A DNA stretch of 64,000 bases from Frederiksenia canicola (GCF_011455495.1 NZ_CP015029.1:1488740-1552739); one strand, 5' to 3'; counted from the first letter of the stretch, positions 1 through 7,862 are shown. The notes: generated from the letters alone by a model not told the origin. Numbers and translations are program-made.

Positions 1-1216
1 GTTGGCATTCATTTGTTAATGTAGAGAGTTCCTTATTTTCTAAGAAGTTATATCTTTCTAATGATTGTGCTATGCCTAGGATTTTTGTTCTCAAATTAAC
101 GCCTTCAGTCACGTTTTCTGTTTTTCCGCCATCATGAAATATAATAGAGCGTTGCTTATTCTTTATTAGGAAATAATCACAACTTTGTTCAACTAATGCT
201 CTTAGCAATGCCGCTACGGCATAAGGACTCTCTGCCACATTTAATTTTGTTTTTAATTCTAAATAGATATCTTGAATTTTGCTTACAGGAATAGATAGCT
301 CATAGTCAATAAGCTTTCCAACTTTTGAGCGAGAAGATACTCTTTGGGCTTTTGGTGCTACAGGCTTGGGACTTAGCGGCACAACAGGAGTAGATGGCAT
401 ACCTGGCATTAGGCTTGTTGTGGTTAGTTGGCGAGATGATGGAATTTTGCCTAATTTTTTAAGATGTTGAATGTAGTTTAGTCGGTCTACTTTATTGGAT
501 CGAGAACCTATATTATGTTCCGGTTTATCAAAATCACTAAAATATTGTTTTAATATCTCTATAAACTCAGATGTCTGAATATTAATTTGAATATTTCTTT
601 CTTTAACACCTGTTAATATTCCAAATGCATCGCGAACTTCTGGGCTGCTAAGCATACGAGTAATAGTGGTGATCACTTTTTTAGACTGATCTGGATGGAT
701 AAGTGAATTGGTCAAGGAAAATTCAAGAATAGTTAATGCAGCAGCATTTTCTGGTTTGCCATCTATGGATTGCTCAAAACGGGTTTGCTGTTCTGTACTC
801 CAAGATTTACGAGATATTTTTGAACTTTTAGAATGTAATGTCGCTAACCATATAGTAGCTTCTTCTCTTGAATTAAACTGATAAACAGTGATAGCCTTAA
901 TCTGTTGGTCTATCTTTTGTTTTAATTTTTGAAAAAATGCTTGGTGTTTTTTAGGTGCTAATTCAGGTTTAAGGAGTAGTTTTAATGCACAAACACGTCG
1001 ATTCCCTTCCAACACAATTTTCTTGCCATTTTCTTCAGTAATTCCAACCAAATCTAATGGGTTTGTTAGCCCTTTTTCTGCAATATCTTTTGCTAACTCT
1101 TTGATATTTTCATTTTCTATCAAATATTCAATGATTTTTTCTTGTGCTTCAATAGGAATATGTCTTGGGTTTTTTGGATCTAAAATTAAGTTTTTAATAG
1201 ATGTTGTTTTTAGCAT
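1..1216 (-). CDS. ParB-like nuclease-domain protein, 3' end beyond window edge
   Basis: Reading the minus strand from ATG at 1216 gives an open frame of 405 codons that runs off the left edge. AAGGAGA sits just upstream of this ATG, and the other nearby ATG (1220) meets a stop within nine codons. The N-terminus has the ParB/Sulfiredoxin-like look: an ILDPKNPRH stretch near residue 11 and EGNRRVCALKLL near residue 69, the ParB box II signature. A Pro/Ser-rich linker around residues 265-290 precedes a second, unrecognised domain. Proteins of this type (ParB-like domain plus variable C-terminus) occur in prophages and defence islands; some are DNA-binding NTPases or nucleases. It lies downstream of the repressor in the same direction, so it may be a lysogenically expressed accessory gene. 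The function is not established from sequence. Confidence 0.75.
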   Translation of the reverse strand, partial: MLKTTSIKNLILDPKNPRHIPIEAQEKIIEYLIENENIKELAKDIAEKGLTNPLDLVGITEENGKKIVLEGNRRVCALKLLLKPELAPKKHQAFFQKLKQKIDQQIKAITVYQFNSREEATIWLATLHSKSSKISRKSWSTEQQTRFEQSIDGKPENAAALTILEFSLTNSLIHPDQSKKVITTITRMLSSPEVRDAFGILTGVKERNIQINIQTSEFIEILKQYFSDFDKPEHNIGSRSNKVDRLNYIQHLKKLGKIPSSRQLTTTSLMPGMPSTPVVPLSPKPVAPKAQRVSSRSKVGKLIDYELSIPVSKIQDIYLELKTKLNVAESPYAVAALLRALVEQSCDYFLIKNKQRSIIFHDGGKTENVTEGVNLRTKILGIAQSLERYNFLENKELSTLTNECQ

Positions 1217-1292
1217 ACATTCTCCTTGAGATAAATTTATTAAAGATCTTCCACGCTAATTACTACCAAATAAAATTCCAGCTCTGGTTTTG

Positions 1293-1946
1293 TTACAAAT
1301 AACTCCGATGCTCAACTGCTACGCCAATGATTCGTACCTCTTGGGTTTTGCTGTTGATAATTCTGCTTTTCCATTCTGGGTTTAGTGGGATAAGTTCAAA
1401 GTGCTGATTTCCTGATTCAGAAATCTCATTGAGCTCTTTATATTTTTTGAGTGTTGCTTCACCAGAACCATTCACCGCCACAACATAGCAGCCTGGGTAT
1501 GGGCTTAAGCCTGTATCAACAAGCACAAGATCCCCTTCTAAAAATTTGGGTTCCATAGAATCACCCTTGATCTCTAGATAAAAACCATCACCCTTTGTCT
1601 CTATCTCTGAATCGATCTCTTTATAACCATCGACATCTTTATAGTCACAGGCTTCAGTGAAAGAACCTGCCTGTACTGCGCTGACAAGCGGGTATTTATT
1701 CGCCTTAGTCACATTTACTGGCACGACATTGCTTTTTTCACCGAACTGCAGCCACATTGGCGTCACTTTCAGGAACTCGGCGATCAAATTTAACCTTTTT
1801 TCTCTTGGTTTAGCTGAACCCATAACGTAGCGACGTGCCATTTCATATGTGATTCCTACTGCATTACTCAATTCTTGAATTGACACATTTTCCTTATTCA
1901 TCGCTTCTTTTAATCGCATTGCTAATGTGCTTTCTGTACTGCTCAT
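1293..1946 (-). CDS. CI-type phage repressor, HTH plus S24 peptidase
   Basis: This 217-residue protein has an XRE-type helix-turn-helix at about residues 8-60 and a LexA/CI S24 autoprotease domain from about residue 85 to the end. Visible protease features are the Ala93-Gly94 cleavage site in SAVQAGSF, the catalytic Ser130 in GDSM, and a Lys at 167/168 in the ATLKKY segment. It should hold the prophage silent by binding the operators next to its start, and should be inactivated by RecA-stimulated self-cleavage after DNA damage. It is divergent from the Cro-like gene, the classic lambdoid immunity layout. The length is normal for the family and nothing looks broken. Confidence 0.93.
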   Translation of the reverse strand: MSSTESTLAMRLKEAMNKENVSIQELSNAVGITYEMARRYVMGSAKPREKRLNLIAEFLKVTPMWLQFGEKSNVVPVNVTKANKYPLVSAVQAGSFTEACDYKDVDGYKEIDSEIETKGDGFYLEIKGDSMEPKFLEGDLVLVDTGLSPYPGCYVVAVNGSGEATLKKYKELNEISESGNQHFELIPLNPEWKSRIINSKTQEVRIIGVAVEHRSYL

Positions 1947-1969
1947 TTCTCACCTCATCAAGAATGGTT

Positions 1970-1984
1970 TCTACCTAAGGTAGA
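1970..1984. promoter_or_regulatory. Probable CI/Cro operator, perfect 15-bp palindrome
   Basis: TCTACCTAAGGTAGA has perfect 7-bp arms around one central base. It lies 24 bp upstream of the repressor start in the divergent immunity region, where an autoregulatory operator is expected. Assignment to CI or Cro is inference. Confidence 0.6.
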
Positions 1985-2017
1985 TTTTAGAAATAAAAAA
2001 AGGTTGATTCAATTCTA

Positions 2018-2055
2018 TTTTAAGTATTAAAATGCAACTTAAAGTAGATTTAAGT
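2018..2055. promoter_or_regulatory. Operator/promoter region for cro (two further palindromes)
   Basis: Two more palindromes follow in the CI-Cro interval. One is at 2018-2032 (TTTTAA, GTA, TTAAAA). The other is at 2037-2055, with ACTTAAA and TTTAAGT arms around GTAGA. They are AT-rich and differ from the first palindrome, apart from the shared word GTAGA. They probably cover the rightward early promoter. Which protein binds each is not decidable here. Confidence 0.45.
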
Positions 2056-2074
2056 CAATTTAAGAAGGTAAATT

Positions 2075-2290
2075 GTGCAAGCAATAGAAAAAGCATTTCA
2101 GTTAGTTGGCGGTCAGTCTGTACTTGCAAAACATTTTGGGATCCGCCCTTGGGCAGTATCCAAGTGGAGAAAGTCGGGAGTCCCCGCTGAACGCTGTCCA
2201 GAGATTGAAAAATTAACCAATGGTCAAGTGACCTGCGAAGAGCTACGCCCCGATGTGAATTGGGCGGTATTGCGTAATTCAGGCAAATAA
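2075..2290 (+). CDS. Cro-like early repressor
   Basis: This 71-residue protein has a YdaS/Cro-type helix-turn-helix: VLAKHFGIRPWAVSKWRKSG at residues 16-35 is the recognition unit. It starts with GTG after an AAGAAGG ribosome-binding site; the neighbouring TTG at 2073 is out of frame. It is the first gene of the rightward early operon, divergent from the CI-type repressor. By analogy with lambda it should repress the repressor gene and damp early transcription during lytic growth. A strong hairpin follows its stop codon directly. Confidence 0.88.
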   Translation: MQAIEKAFQLVGGQSVLAKHFGIRPWAVSKWRKSGVPAERCPEIEKLTNGQVTCEELRPDVNWAVLRNSGK

Positions 2291-2316
2291 AAAACCACCG
2301 CTGGAACGGTGGTTTT
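2291..2316 (+). terminator. Hairpin between cro and the antirepressor
   Basis: AAAACCACCG and CGGTGGTTTT form a perfect 10-bp stem with a 6-base loop starting one base after the cro stop. The 3' arm ends in four T. It may act as an early terminator that partly isolates cro from the replication genes. No N-like antiterminator is evident. Confidence 0.65.
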
Positions 2317-2331
2317 GAATTGAGAAAATAT

Positions 2332-3111
2332 ATGCATAAATCAGATAAATTATTGCCGATGAGTAAACAAAATGCAAGTGAAAATTTGCTGACGATGAGC
2401 AGTCGGGAGATTGCGAAGCTATGTGGAAAAGAGCATCGCCATGTTTTGCGTGATATTGAAAATCTTAACCAAACCTATGAAGAAATGGGCTTGCCCAAAA
2501 TTGGGCAGGGATATTACACCCACCCAAACACAGGCAATCAGCAGCACCGTGAATTTTTACTCAGCCGCGAGCAGTGTGTCGATTTAATCACGGGCTACCG
2601 CACTGATGTTCGCATTCGTATCAATCGCCGTTGGCAAGAGTTAGAGAGCCAACAAGCGGTCAGATTACCACAAAATTTTGCAGAAGCCTTGCGTGATCTT
2701 GCTGATACCGTTGAACAGAACCAGGTTTTACAGCTCGAAAACAACCAAAAAACTGAACATATCCATTCCCTTGAAAACTATTTCCAAGCAGGGCTAACGC
2801 CACCGCAATTCGTTAAAGGCTTGAATGGAGTAAATTGCCAAAAAATCAATGATTTCTTACGCAGTAAAGGTTGGCTATATAAAGACAATTCTCGCTGTTG
2901 GCGAGTATTCGGTCACGTTCGGAATAAGTATTTGACGGAGCAGAGTAAGCGGATAGAGATTGATCCTATTGAGCGTGTCGAGATGAATACCTATAAGCCC
3001 GTGTTATTGGAAAAAGGGGCAGTGAAGATTTTTGAGTTTTATATGAAAGGCGAGTTGCCAATGCGTGCCGATTGGGATGGCAAATTTTATCACAGCAAGG
3101 TGGCGGTATGA
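2332..3111 (+). CDS. Rha-family phage regulator with KilAC antirepressor domain
   Basis: This is a fusion of two known phage modules. The N-terminal half carries the Rha signature: SSREIAKLCGKEHRHVLRDI, followed by a GYYTHPNTGNQQHREF segment and REQCVDLITGYR. After a Gln/Glu-rich linker, the C-terminal half is a KilAC-type antirepressor domain with TPPQFVKGLNGVNCQKINDF and a DNSRCWRVFG segment. Such proteins bind DNA or repressors early in infection and interfere with lysogeny or host functions. I place the start at ATG 2332; an in-frame TTG at 2320 and ATG at 2359 are possible. The stop overlaps the next start as ATGA, so the two genes are translationally coupled. Confidence 0.85.
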   Translation: MHKSDKLLPMSKQNASENLLTMSSREIAKLCGKEHRHVLRDIENLNQTYEEMGLPKIGQGYYTHPNTGNQQHREFLLSREQCVDLITGYRTDVRIRINRRWQELESQQAVRLPQNFAEALRDLADTVEQNQVLQLENNQKTEHIHSLENYFQAGLTPPQFVKGLNGVNCQKINDFLRSKGWLYKDNSRCWRVFGHVRNKYLTEQSKRIEIDPIERVEMNTYKPVLLEKGAVKIFEFYMKGELPMRADWDGKFYHSKVAV

Positions 3112-4181
3112 GATATTCAATTCACATCAATCAAGTTCGTTGTGTTGAGTGGGGCATTAAACCTTCTCTTGGCGGTATTGTGGATTTAATCAATCAAGCA
3201 TCATCGTGGGCGGAAGCCTCGGTAGTCAATGGTTTTACTTATTATTGGATTGAGCCTAGTAAGGTGGCGGAAGAGCTAATTGCGGAAGATTGGAAGCGTG
3301 ATACAGCACGTCGCCATATGAACACACTCAAAGATAAAGATATTATCGATTTAGTGATTATGGACGGCAAATATTATGTGCGTTTGACAGAAAAAGGGGC
3401 AACGTGGAATCAAGTTACCCCAATTCGTCAGGCGGAAAAAAATTCGTCAGGCGAAAATAATTCCGTAGAACCACGGAAAAAAATTCGTGAAGACGCGAAA
3501 AAAAATTCGCCAGATAAATATATACAAGATCAATATAACCAAGATCAAAATAACCCCCCTAGCCCCCCAACGGGGGAACCTGCCCCTGCTGAAGTAGTGT
3601 TGAATTATTTGAATGTGGCACTGGCTAACTTGGCGGAACAGCTTGGCGAGCGTAAGCCTGTGGGTTACTCACTCAAACCTTGGGCGAAGAACATCACCGC
3701 TCGAATTGCTGAAAGTTCGGTAGCGGACTGTCTGCAAGTGGTGGATTACCTTGTCGCCAAGTGGGGACGAGACGAGAAAATGTGTGAATACCTTGCACCA
3801 AAAACAATTTTCCGCCAATCAAATTTTGCGGATTATTTTCCTAAATCGACCGCTTGGGCGAGCAATGGCAAACCGATTTGCGTGAATGGCAAATGGGTTA
3901 AACCAAGCGAAGTAGCAAAACGCCTGATTACGCCAACGGTGGAAGAAGCCAAGGATTTATTTCAAAAAGTGTTATCTAGCGGTGGTTTTGGTAATCCGTT
4001 CAAACACCTTGATTTCAGCCAAAAACGCAATGTGGTGCTGTACCACGCTGTGATCAACACCAAAAACAAGCGACCGCTCGAACGTGAAATGTTGTCGGTG
4101 CTTGCCAAAGAAATCGGTAATGCTGTTGAAAATGCTGATCGCCTTAATCCGCCAATGTTTAACTCGGGAGCAGAGAAATGA
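3108..4181 (+). CDS. Phage replication protein (O-like, winged-helix N-terminus)
   Basis: About 357 residues from ATG 3108, which overlaps the preceding stop codon; an in-frame start at 3072 lies deep inside the upstream gene and is unlikely. The first 110 residues look like a winged-helix DNA-binding domain (AEELIAEDWKRDTARRHMNT helix pair). A low-complexity linker of Lys/Asn/Gln then Pro residues (about 120-165) separates it from the C-terminal part. This two-domain plan with a flexible linker is that of lambda O-type initiators that bind iterons and recruit a helicase. No P-like helicase loader follows, so recruitment may use host proteins. The stop overlaps the next gene by 4 bp. Confidence 0.7.
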   Translation: MRYSIHINQVRCVEWGIKPSLGGIVDLINQASSWAEASVVNGFTYYWIEPSKVAEELIAEDWKRDTARRHMNTLKDKDIIDLVIMDGKYYVRLTEKGATWNQVTPIRQAEKNSSGENNSVEPRKKIREDAKKNSPDKYIQDQYNQDQNNPPSPPTGEPAPAEVVLNYLNVALANLAEQLGERKPVGYSLKPWAKNITARIAESSVADCLQVVDYLVAKWGRDEKMCEYLAPKTIFRQSNFADYFPKSTAWASNGKPICVNGKWVKPSEVAKRLITPTVEEAKDLFQKVLSSGGFGNPFKHLDFSQKRNVVLYHAVINTKNKRPLEREMLSVLAKEIGNAVENADRLNPPMFNSGAEK

Positions 4182-4675
4182 GTTTTGATAAAGATACTTA
4201 CCCAACACCATTTTCAGTATTTAACCCTATCAATGCAGAATTTGGCATTACGATTGACGGTGCAGCATTACCACATAATGCAAAGTGTGAGCGGTATGTT
4301 ACGCCTGAAATGGATTTTTTAACTTACCCTTTGGAACACGAACGGATTTTTATCAACCCACCCTTTAGTGATCCATTTAGTTTTATTAAGCGAGCGGTGG
4401 AATTATTTGAAAATCATAATTGCTTGGTCGTGATGTTATTACCCGTTGATATTAGTACGGCGTGGTTTTCACTTGTAACACAAAAAGCAACCGAGATCCG
4501 CTTTATTGTTGGAGGTCGGATTAAGTTTCTTAATCCTGAAACAAATAAATGGACTGATGTATGCCGAGGCAACCATTTAGCGATATTTAACCCGAAACAT
4601 CGCCATATGACACAGGTAATGAGACATATTCATATTGATAGTTTAGGGAAATTAGAATGGCGGAAAAGCAAATGA
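4178..4675 (+). CDS. Phage DNA N6-adenine methyltransferase (Dam family)
   Basis: The 165-residue protein matches the phage Dam-type methyltransferase family. It has the N-terminal DTYPTPFSVFN segment, the catalytic NPPF motif near residue 62 (INPPFSDPF), and a GGRIKFLNPETNKWTD segment. It transfers methyl groups from S-adenosylmethionine to adenine N6, which can protect phage DNA from restriction or alter its regulation. It overlaps both neighbours in a tightly packed early operon. A second, unrelated adenine methylase lies at the right end of the prophage. Confidence 0.88.
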   Translation: MSFDKDTYPTPFSVFNPINAEFGITIDGAALPHNAKCERYVTPEMDFLTYPLEHERIFINPPFSDPFSFIKRAVELFENHNCLVVMLLPVDISTAWFSLVTQKATEIRFIVGGRIKFLNPETNKWTDVCRGNHLAIFNPKHRHMTQVMRHIHIDSLGKLEWRKSK

Positions 4676-4866
4676 AATGCCCGAAATGTGGTGCCCCAGT
4701 GGAAGATTGGACGGATGTAGATGAATGGGGTTGGTTTGCCGATGCACCGTTTCGTTGCTGTGGGCATTTAATTGAGCCGTTGCCCTATCCGCAGGCAAGC
4801 CCTGATTGTGCGTTAAATCGCACGAAATCCTGTGGGTACTTTGGTTGGGAAGTGTGGGATGAATGA
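4657..4866 (+). CDS. Small zinc-ribbon-like protein, unknown role
   Basis: This 69-residue protein starts with a CPKCGAP zinc-knuckle motif and has further cysteines (RCCGH, then two single Cys) that could complete a metal site. ATG 4672, five codons later, is an alternative start. It overlaps the methylase end by 19 bp and the next gene by 8 bp, so it is certainly part of the early operon. No specific function is recognisable; small zinc ribbons of this kind are common in phage recombination and replication operons. Confidence 0.6.
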   Translation: MAEKQMKCPKCGAPVEDWTDVDEWGWFADAPFRCCGHLIEPLPYPQASPDCALNRTKSCGYFGWEVWDE

Positions 4867-5881
4867 AACGTTATTACTCACGCCCTACTTTCAGACGGAA
4901 GTCGGTATTGTGTTTTACCGCATTCCGCCCAACGTTGCCCCATCGGCATTTGGTGAACGCACACTGTTACAACCCGCCCCAACGGCGTTGCAGACGGAAA
5001 AATCAGGGAAAATTGCAAAATGTTCAGCGGAAGTGACCGCTTGTAATGCGGTGGCGGAGCTGGCGAAATCCAGCAGGGTAAGGCAAGCCGTTAATCATCG
5101 TACTAAACCTTATGGGGATTTGCCTTATACCGCTTATGTGAAGCAGATTCAAACGTGCCAGTGTCGTGACGGCAAATACTGCCACCCCGAAAAAGTGTTG
5201 GCGGAAACACAAAACGGCTTAGTTCAGCTTTGTTGGCATCACGACAGAGAGCGAATGGAAGGAAACATCAAAACGGAACAATTAGAGCAGTTGGCGGAGC
5301 AAAATTGGCAAGCCTTTATCGCAGAAACGATTCGCCGCCAGTTACGCAAAAGTAAAACTGCCCCGATTGAATTTGCCGATGTGGTGTTGTGGGCGTGTTT
5401 AAATGGGCTGATGAATGAGCTGAATAGCGAAGAAGTCCGCCAATTTCTCGGTTATGAAAAGCAGATAGATTTAACCAAAGAGAGCAGTATCGGTTTTGAA
5501 AATCCTGACTCGTTAGCGACGTTGCATAAAGTTTCTGCGGCATTAAAGCTGAAAGTGGATCCTGAACCGCCAGCCAGTTTTATGGCTCGCCCAAAGCTCA
5601 AGCGGTTTGAAAATCGCAAATGGTTGCAGTTTGTGAAATCACAGCCTTGTGTTTGCTGTGGGGCAAGAGCCGACGACCCACACCATATTATCGGGAATGG
5701 CGGGGGCAAAATGGGTGGAAAAGAACACGATTTATTCACGATTCCGCTATGTCGTATTCACCACGATGAATTACATCGCAATGTTGGCAGATTTGAACAG
5801 CAGTATGGCTCACAGTTAGCGTTACTGTATAAATTTTTAGATAGAGCGATTGGTTTGGGGGCGTTGGTTATTGATGATTAA
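4859..5881 (+). CDS. DUF968-type protein with C-terminal HNH-like zinc site
   Basis: From ATG 4859, which overlaps the preceding stop, the protein has 340 residues. The C-terminal 110 residues match the DUF968 family of lambdoid phages: CVCCGARADDPHHIIGNGGG, then FTIPLCRIHHDELH, a Cys/His arrangement resembling HNH/His-Me nucleases. The N-terminal part holds a second Cys/His cluster (QCRDGKYC followed by LCWHHDRER). The position just before rusA suggests a recombination or nuclease role, but activity is unproven for the family. The 5' end of rusA lies inside its last codons. Confidence 0.75.
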   Translation: MNETLLLTPYFQTEVGIVFYRIPPNVAPSAFGERTLLQPAPTALQTEKSGKIAKCSAEVTACNAVAELAKSSRVRQAVNHRTKPYGDLPYTAYVKQIQTCQCRDGKYCHPEKVLAETQNGLVQLCWHHDRERMEGNIKTEQLEQLAEQNWQAFIAETIRRQLRKSKTAPIEFADVVLWACLNGLMNELNSEEVRQFLGYEKQIDLTKESSIGFENPDSLATLHKVSAALKLKVDPEPPASFMARPKLKRFENRKWLQFVKSQPCVCCGARADDPHHIIGNGGGKMGGKEHDLFTIPLCRIHHDELHRNVGRFEQQYGSQLALLYKFLDRAIGLGALVIDD

Positions 5882-6233
5882 ACTCGAATTACCCTATCCG
5901 CCAACGGTAAATCATTACTGGAAACATACTCGTGGCGGTATTCATTATGTCACCGCACAGGGCAAAGCCTACCAACAAGCGGTCAGTTTGGCGGTAAAAA
6001 TCGCAAAAGTACCGCCATTTAAAAGCAAGGTTATGCTAAGGGTGGATATTTATCCACCTGATAACCGCAAACGGGATATTGATAACATCTTCAAAGCATT
6101 GCTAGACGGTTTAACCAAGTCGGGCATTATTGCTGATGATAGTTTGATTTATAAGTTAGTAGCGGAAAAGCACGAAGCCATCAAGGGCGGTAAAGTGATT
6201 ATAGAAATGGAGGAGTATAAAAATGCAGTATGA
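5874..6233 (+). CDS. rusA: RusA-family Holliday junction resolvase
   Basis: This 119-residue protein starts at ATG 5874 inside the end of the preceding gene. It has the RusA core: LPYPPTVNHYWKHTRGG at the N-terminus and the acidic active-site segment RDIDNIFKALLDGL followed by IIADDS. The family acts as a dimer with metal-binding aspartates to cut four-way junctions made during phage recombination and replication. The following gene starts 11 bp before its stop. All expected catalytic aspartates appear present. Confidence 0.92.
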   Translation: MIKLELPYPPTVNHYWKHTRGGIHYVTAQGKAYQQAVSLAVKIAKVPPFKSKVMLRVDIYPPDNRKRDIDNIFKALLDGLTKSGIIADDSLIYKLVAEKHEAIKGGKVIIEMEEYKNAV

Positions 6234-6609
6234 AGTTCAGTTAAATGCCAGTATCGATGATGTGCTGAATGTTTGGGTTCGCCGTTGGGCCTCACATCGT
6301 GGTTGTAAAGGTTACCCTTCGCTACAATCATTTATGCGAGAGTCCGCCAAGCCAATTATTCGCTATACGATCAGCGAATTAGACGAACGGACTTATGTGC
6401 GAATTGATGAAGCAGTGAATGTGTTACACGACCGCAATCTTGAAGTTTATCAGGTGTTAATGGCGGTATTTTTGCAACGGCAAGATCGTCAGTCAATTTG
6501 CAATGCGATGATGATATCGAAAACCACCTTTCACGAAAGACTAAATGCCGCCAAAAGTTTTATGGAAGGGGCTGTGTTCGGGAGTGGGATTGTGAGGGTA
6601 AAATTGTAA
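6223..6609 (+). CDS. Q-like late antiterminator
   Basis: The 128-residue protein is the last gene of the early operon, exactly where lambdoid phages place Q. The C-terminal half (residues about 80-115) resembles a small helix-turn-helix (RQDRQSICNAMMISKTTFHE). It should load on RNA polymerase at the late promoter and let it pass terminators in the lysis and morphogenesis region. The promoter-plus-hairpin block immediately downstream supports this. The sequence match to Q families is moderate, so the role rests partly on position. Confidence 0.7.
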   Translation: MQYEVQLNASIDDVLNVWVRRWASHRGCKGYPSLQSFMRESAKPIIRYTISELDERTYVRIDEAVNVLHDRNLEVYQVLMAVFLQRQDRQSICNAMMISKTTFHERLNAAKSFMEGAVFGSGIVRVKL

Positions 6610-6631
6610 TATATTTTTTAGTAGCTATTGA

Positions 6632-6710
6632 ATTGACATATTCATAAGTATAGAATTTACATAAAAATATGTAGCCTATGATAAGAACTTATCACTAGGC
6701 TATTTGTCTA
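6632..6710 (+). promoter_or_regulatory. Candidate late promoter with leader hairpin
   Basis: A TTGACA at 6633-6638 is followed by AT-rich DNA without an ideal -10. An interrupted hairpin lies at 6672-6702 (TAGCCTA, GATAAG, AA, CTTATC, AC, TAGGCTA) and is followed by TTTGTC. Promoter plus early terminator just downstream of the Q-like gene is the layout of lambda pR'-tR'. Both elements are candidates only. Confidence 0.45.
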
Positions 6711-6731
6711 TGAGAAAGGAGAGTCGGTATA

Positions 6732-7067
6732 GTGCAACAACAGAATAATAAAGTCACTTGGGCACAGACTGTGCGTGATGTATTAAATACAGCAATGAAT
6801 AGAGGACAGCTCCCCTTATTATTCATTCTATTAGGTTGTTTGCTCGTACTATATCGTCTGCCAGAAGAAAAGTTATCGCTTTTGGTATTTAAAATTGTTC
6901 AAGGATTAAAGGATGGCTCTTTAGTAGGCTATACTTTATTCGTTTTAATATTGATTGTATGGTATTGGGATGCTCGAAAAATCCGTAGAAAGTATGCGGA
7001 ATTATCTACTCAATATCAGAAATTACAGCAAAAAACATACCAAAAACAGGTAAAATCTAAAAAATAG
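6732..7067 (+). CDS. Membrane protein of unknown function, first late gene
   Basis: This 111-residue protein starts at GTG 6732 after AAGGAGAG. It has two hydrophobic segments, LPLLFILLGCLLVLYRL (about 30-46) and GYTLFVLILIVWYW (about 69-82). A basic, Gln/Lys-rich coiled tail follows (KYAELSTQYQKLQQ). I do not recognise a family. It pairs with the next gene (10-bp gap) and the two end at a strong terminator, so they form a two-gene unit between the Q-like gene and the antirepressor region. Superinfection exclusion or another lysogenic-conversion role is possible but is inference from size, membrane topology and position only. Confidence 0.65.
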   Translation: MQQQNNKVTWAQTVRDVLNTAMNRGQLPLLFILLGCLLVLYRLPEEKLSLLVFKIVQGLKDGSLVGYTLFVLILIVWYWDARKIRRKYAELSTQYQKLQQKTYQKQVKSKK

Positions 7068-7077
7068 GAGAGCTAAA

Positions 7078-7629
7078 ATGATTACAGCAATGACATGGTT
7101 ATTCTATATAACCTTAACACTTGCCATCGGTCATTTCGTGTATGAGTCAATTATTGCACCAAATTTACGAGTCGGCATTCGCAATGAGTTATTTGAAATT
7201 AAAGATGAACTTGATTCGATTTGTCTTGATGAGCTTAGTGAGAATGATAAAGCTATTTATTATATGTTACATTCTAGCCTAACAGGGCTAATGCTACGCT
7301 TACCTAAATTAAATCTTTCATTGATGAAAGAAGCACAACGCGAATTTGAAACTGATGCTAAATTTCGAGAAAGAGTATTGAAGAAAAGACAGCTTATTGA
7401 AGCATCTCATAATGCAGTATTGAAAGAATTATATTGCCGTAGCAATAAGGCATTTTCTGATGCCTTTATTATCAATACTGGTGCTTGGTGTATGTTACTG
7501 GTTCCTTTGTTATTTGTTGTGAAAGCAATGAAGCAAACCCAAAAAATTGTTTCTGGCATTGTTACTTTAAGCACAAAACAAATGCAGAAGTTGATACCAG
7601 AAACAGAAGATGAATTATCATATACCTAA
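7078..7629 (+). CDS. Two-helix membrane protein of unknown function
   Basis: This 183-residue protein starts at ATG 7078 with an AGGAGAG site 9 bp upstream. It has an N-terminal membrane helix (TWLFYITLTLAIGHFVYESI), a central charged, probably helical domain of about 100 residues, and a second hydrophobic segment (GAWCMLLVPLLFVVKA) near residue 140. No enzymatic motif is visible. Co-transcription with the preceding membrane protein is likely, and both end before the terminator at 7641. No homologous family comes to mind. Confidence 0.65.
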   Translation: MITAMTWLFYITLTLAIGHFVYESIIAPNLRVGIRNELFEIKDELDSICLDELSENDKAIYYMLHSSLTGLMLRLPKLNLSLMKEAQREFETDAKFRERVLKKRQLIEASHNAVLKELYCRSNKAFSDAFIINTGAWCMLLVPLLFVVKAMKQTQKIVSGIVTLSTKQMQKLIPETEDELSYT

Positions 7630-7640
7630 TTAAATTCCCC

Positions 7641-7673
7641 AAATCCCCTTGACACCCCAAGGGGATTTTTTTA
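7641..7673 (+). terminator. Intrinsic terminator after the membrane-protein pair
   Basis: AAATCCCCTTG and CAAGGGGATTT form a perfect 11-bp stem with a 6-base loop, followed by a run of T. Confidence 0.9.
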
Positions 7674-7712
7674 TTATCCATTGCATAGGTGCTTAAACCT
7701 TAAATAAGCCAT

Positions 7713-7741
7713 TTGATATATCATTTTTTGAGTGCTATATG
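7713..7741 (+). promoter_or_regulatory. Sigma-70 promoter of the C4-like antisense RNA
   Basis: TTGATA (7713-7718), a 17-bp spacer and TATATG (7736-7741) preceded by TGC form an extended -10 promoter. It would start transcription at the beginning of the C4-like RNA. Confidence 0.6.
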
Positions 7742-7845
7742 TGAATGGTCCCCACAATGGCTGTGAGTGGTCTAAAAATATCAGCCAAGGTCTCAAAAGC
7801 CTTTAATCTAAACTAGGATATTCACCCCGAAAGTGTGATTTTTTT
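7741..7845 (+). ncRNA. c4: C4-type antisense RNA controlling the downstream antirepressor
   Basis: The block folds like the P1/P7 C4 RNA. Outer arms GTGAAT (7741) and ATTCAC (7820-7825) enclose an inner hairpin TGGCT/AGCCA (7758-7786), and the end is a small GC-containing hairpin followed by seven T. The RNA is complementary to the leader of the BRO antirepressor. CTCAAAA (7792-7798) pairs with TTTTGAG (7927-7933), and TCTAAAC (7807-7813) pairs with GTTTAGA (7916-7922), both in correct antiparallel order with a CC/GG pair between. In P1 the C4 RNA blocks expression of the ant antirepressor; the same logic fits here. The family assignment is from memory of its architecture. Confidence 0.65.
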
Positions 7846-7862
7846 ATATCCAAAATTTATCA

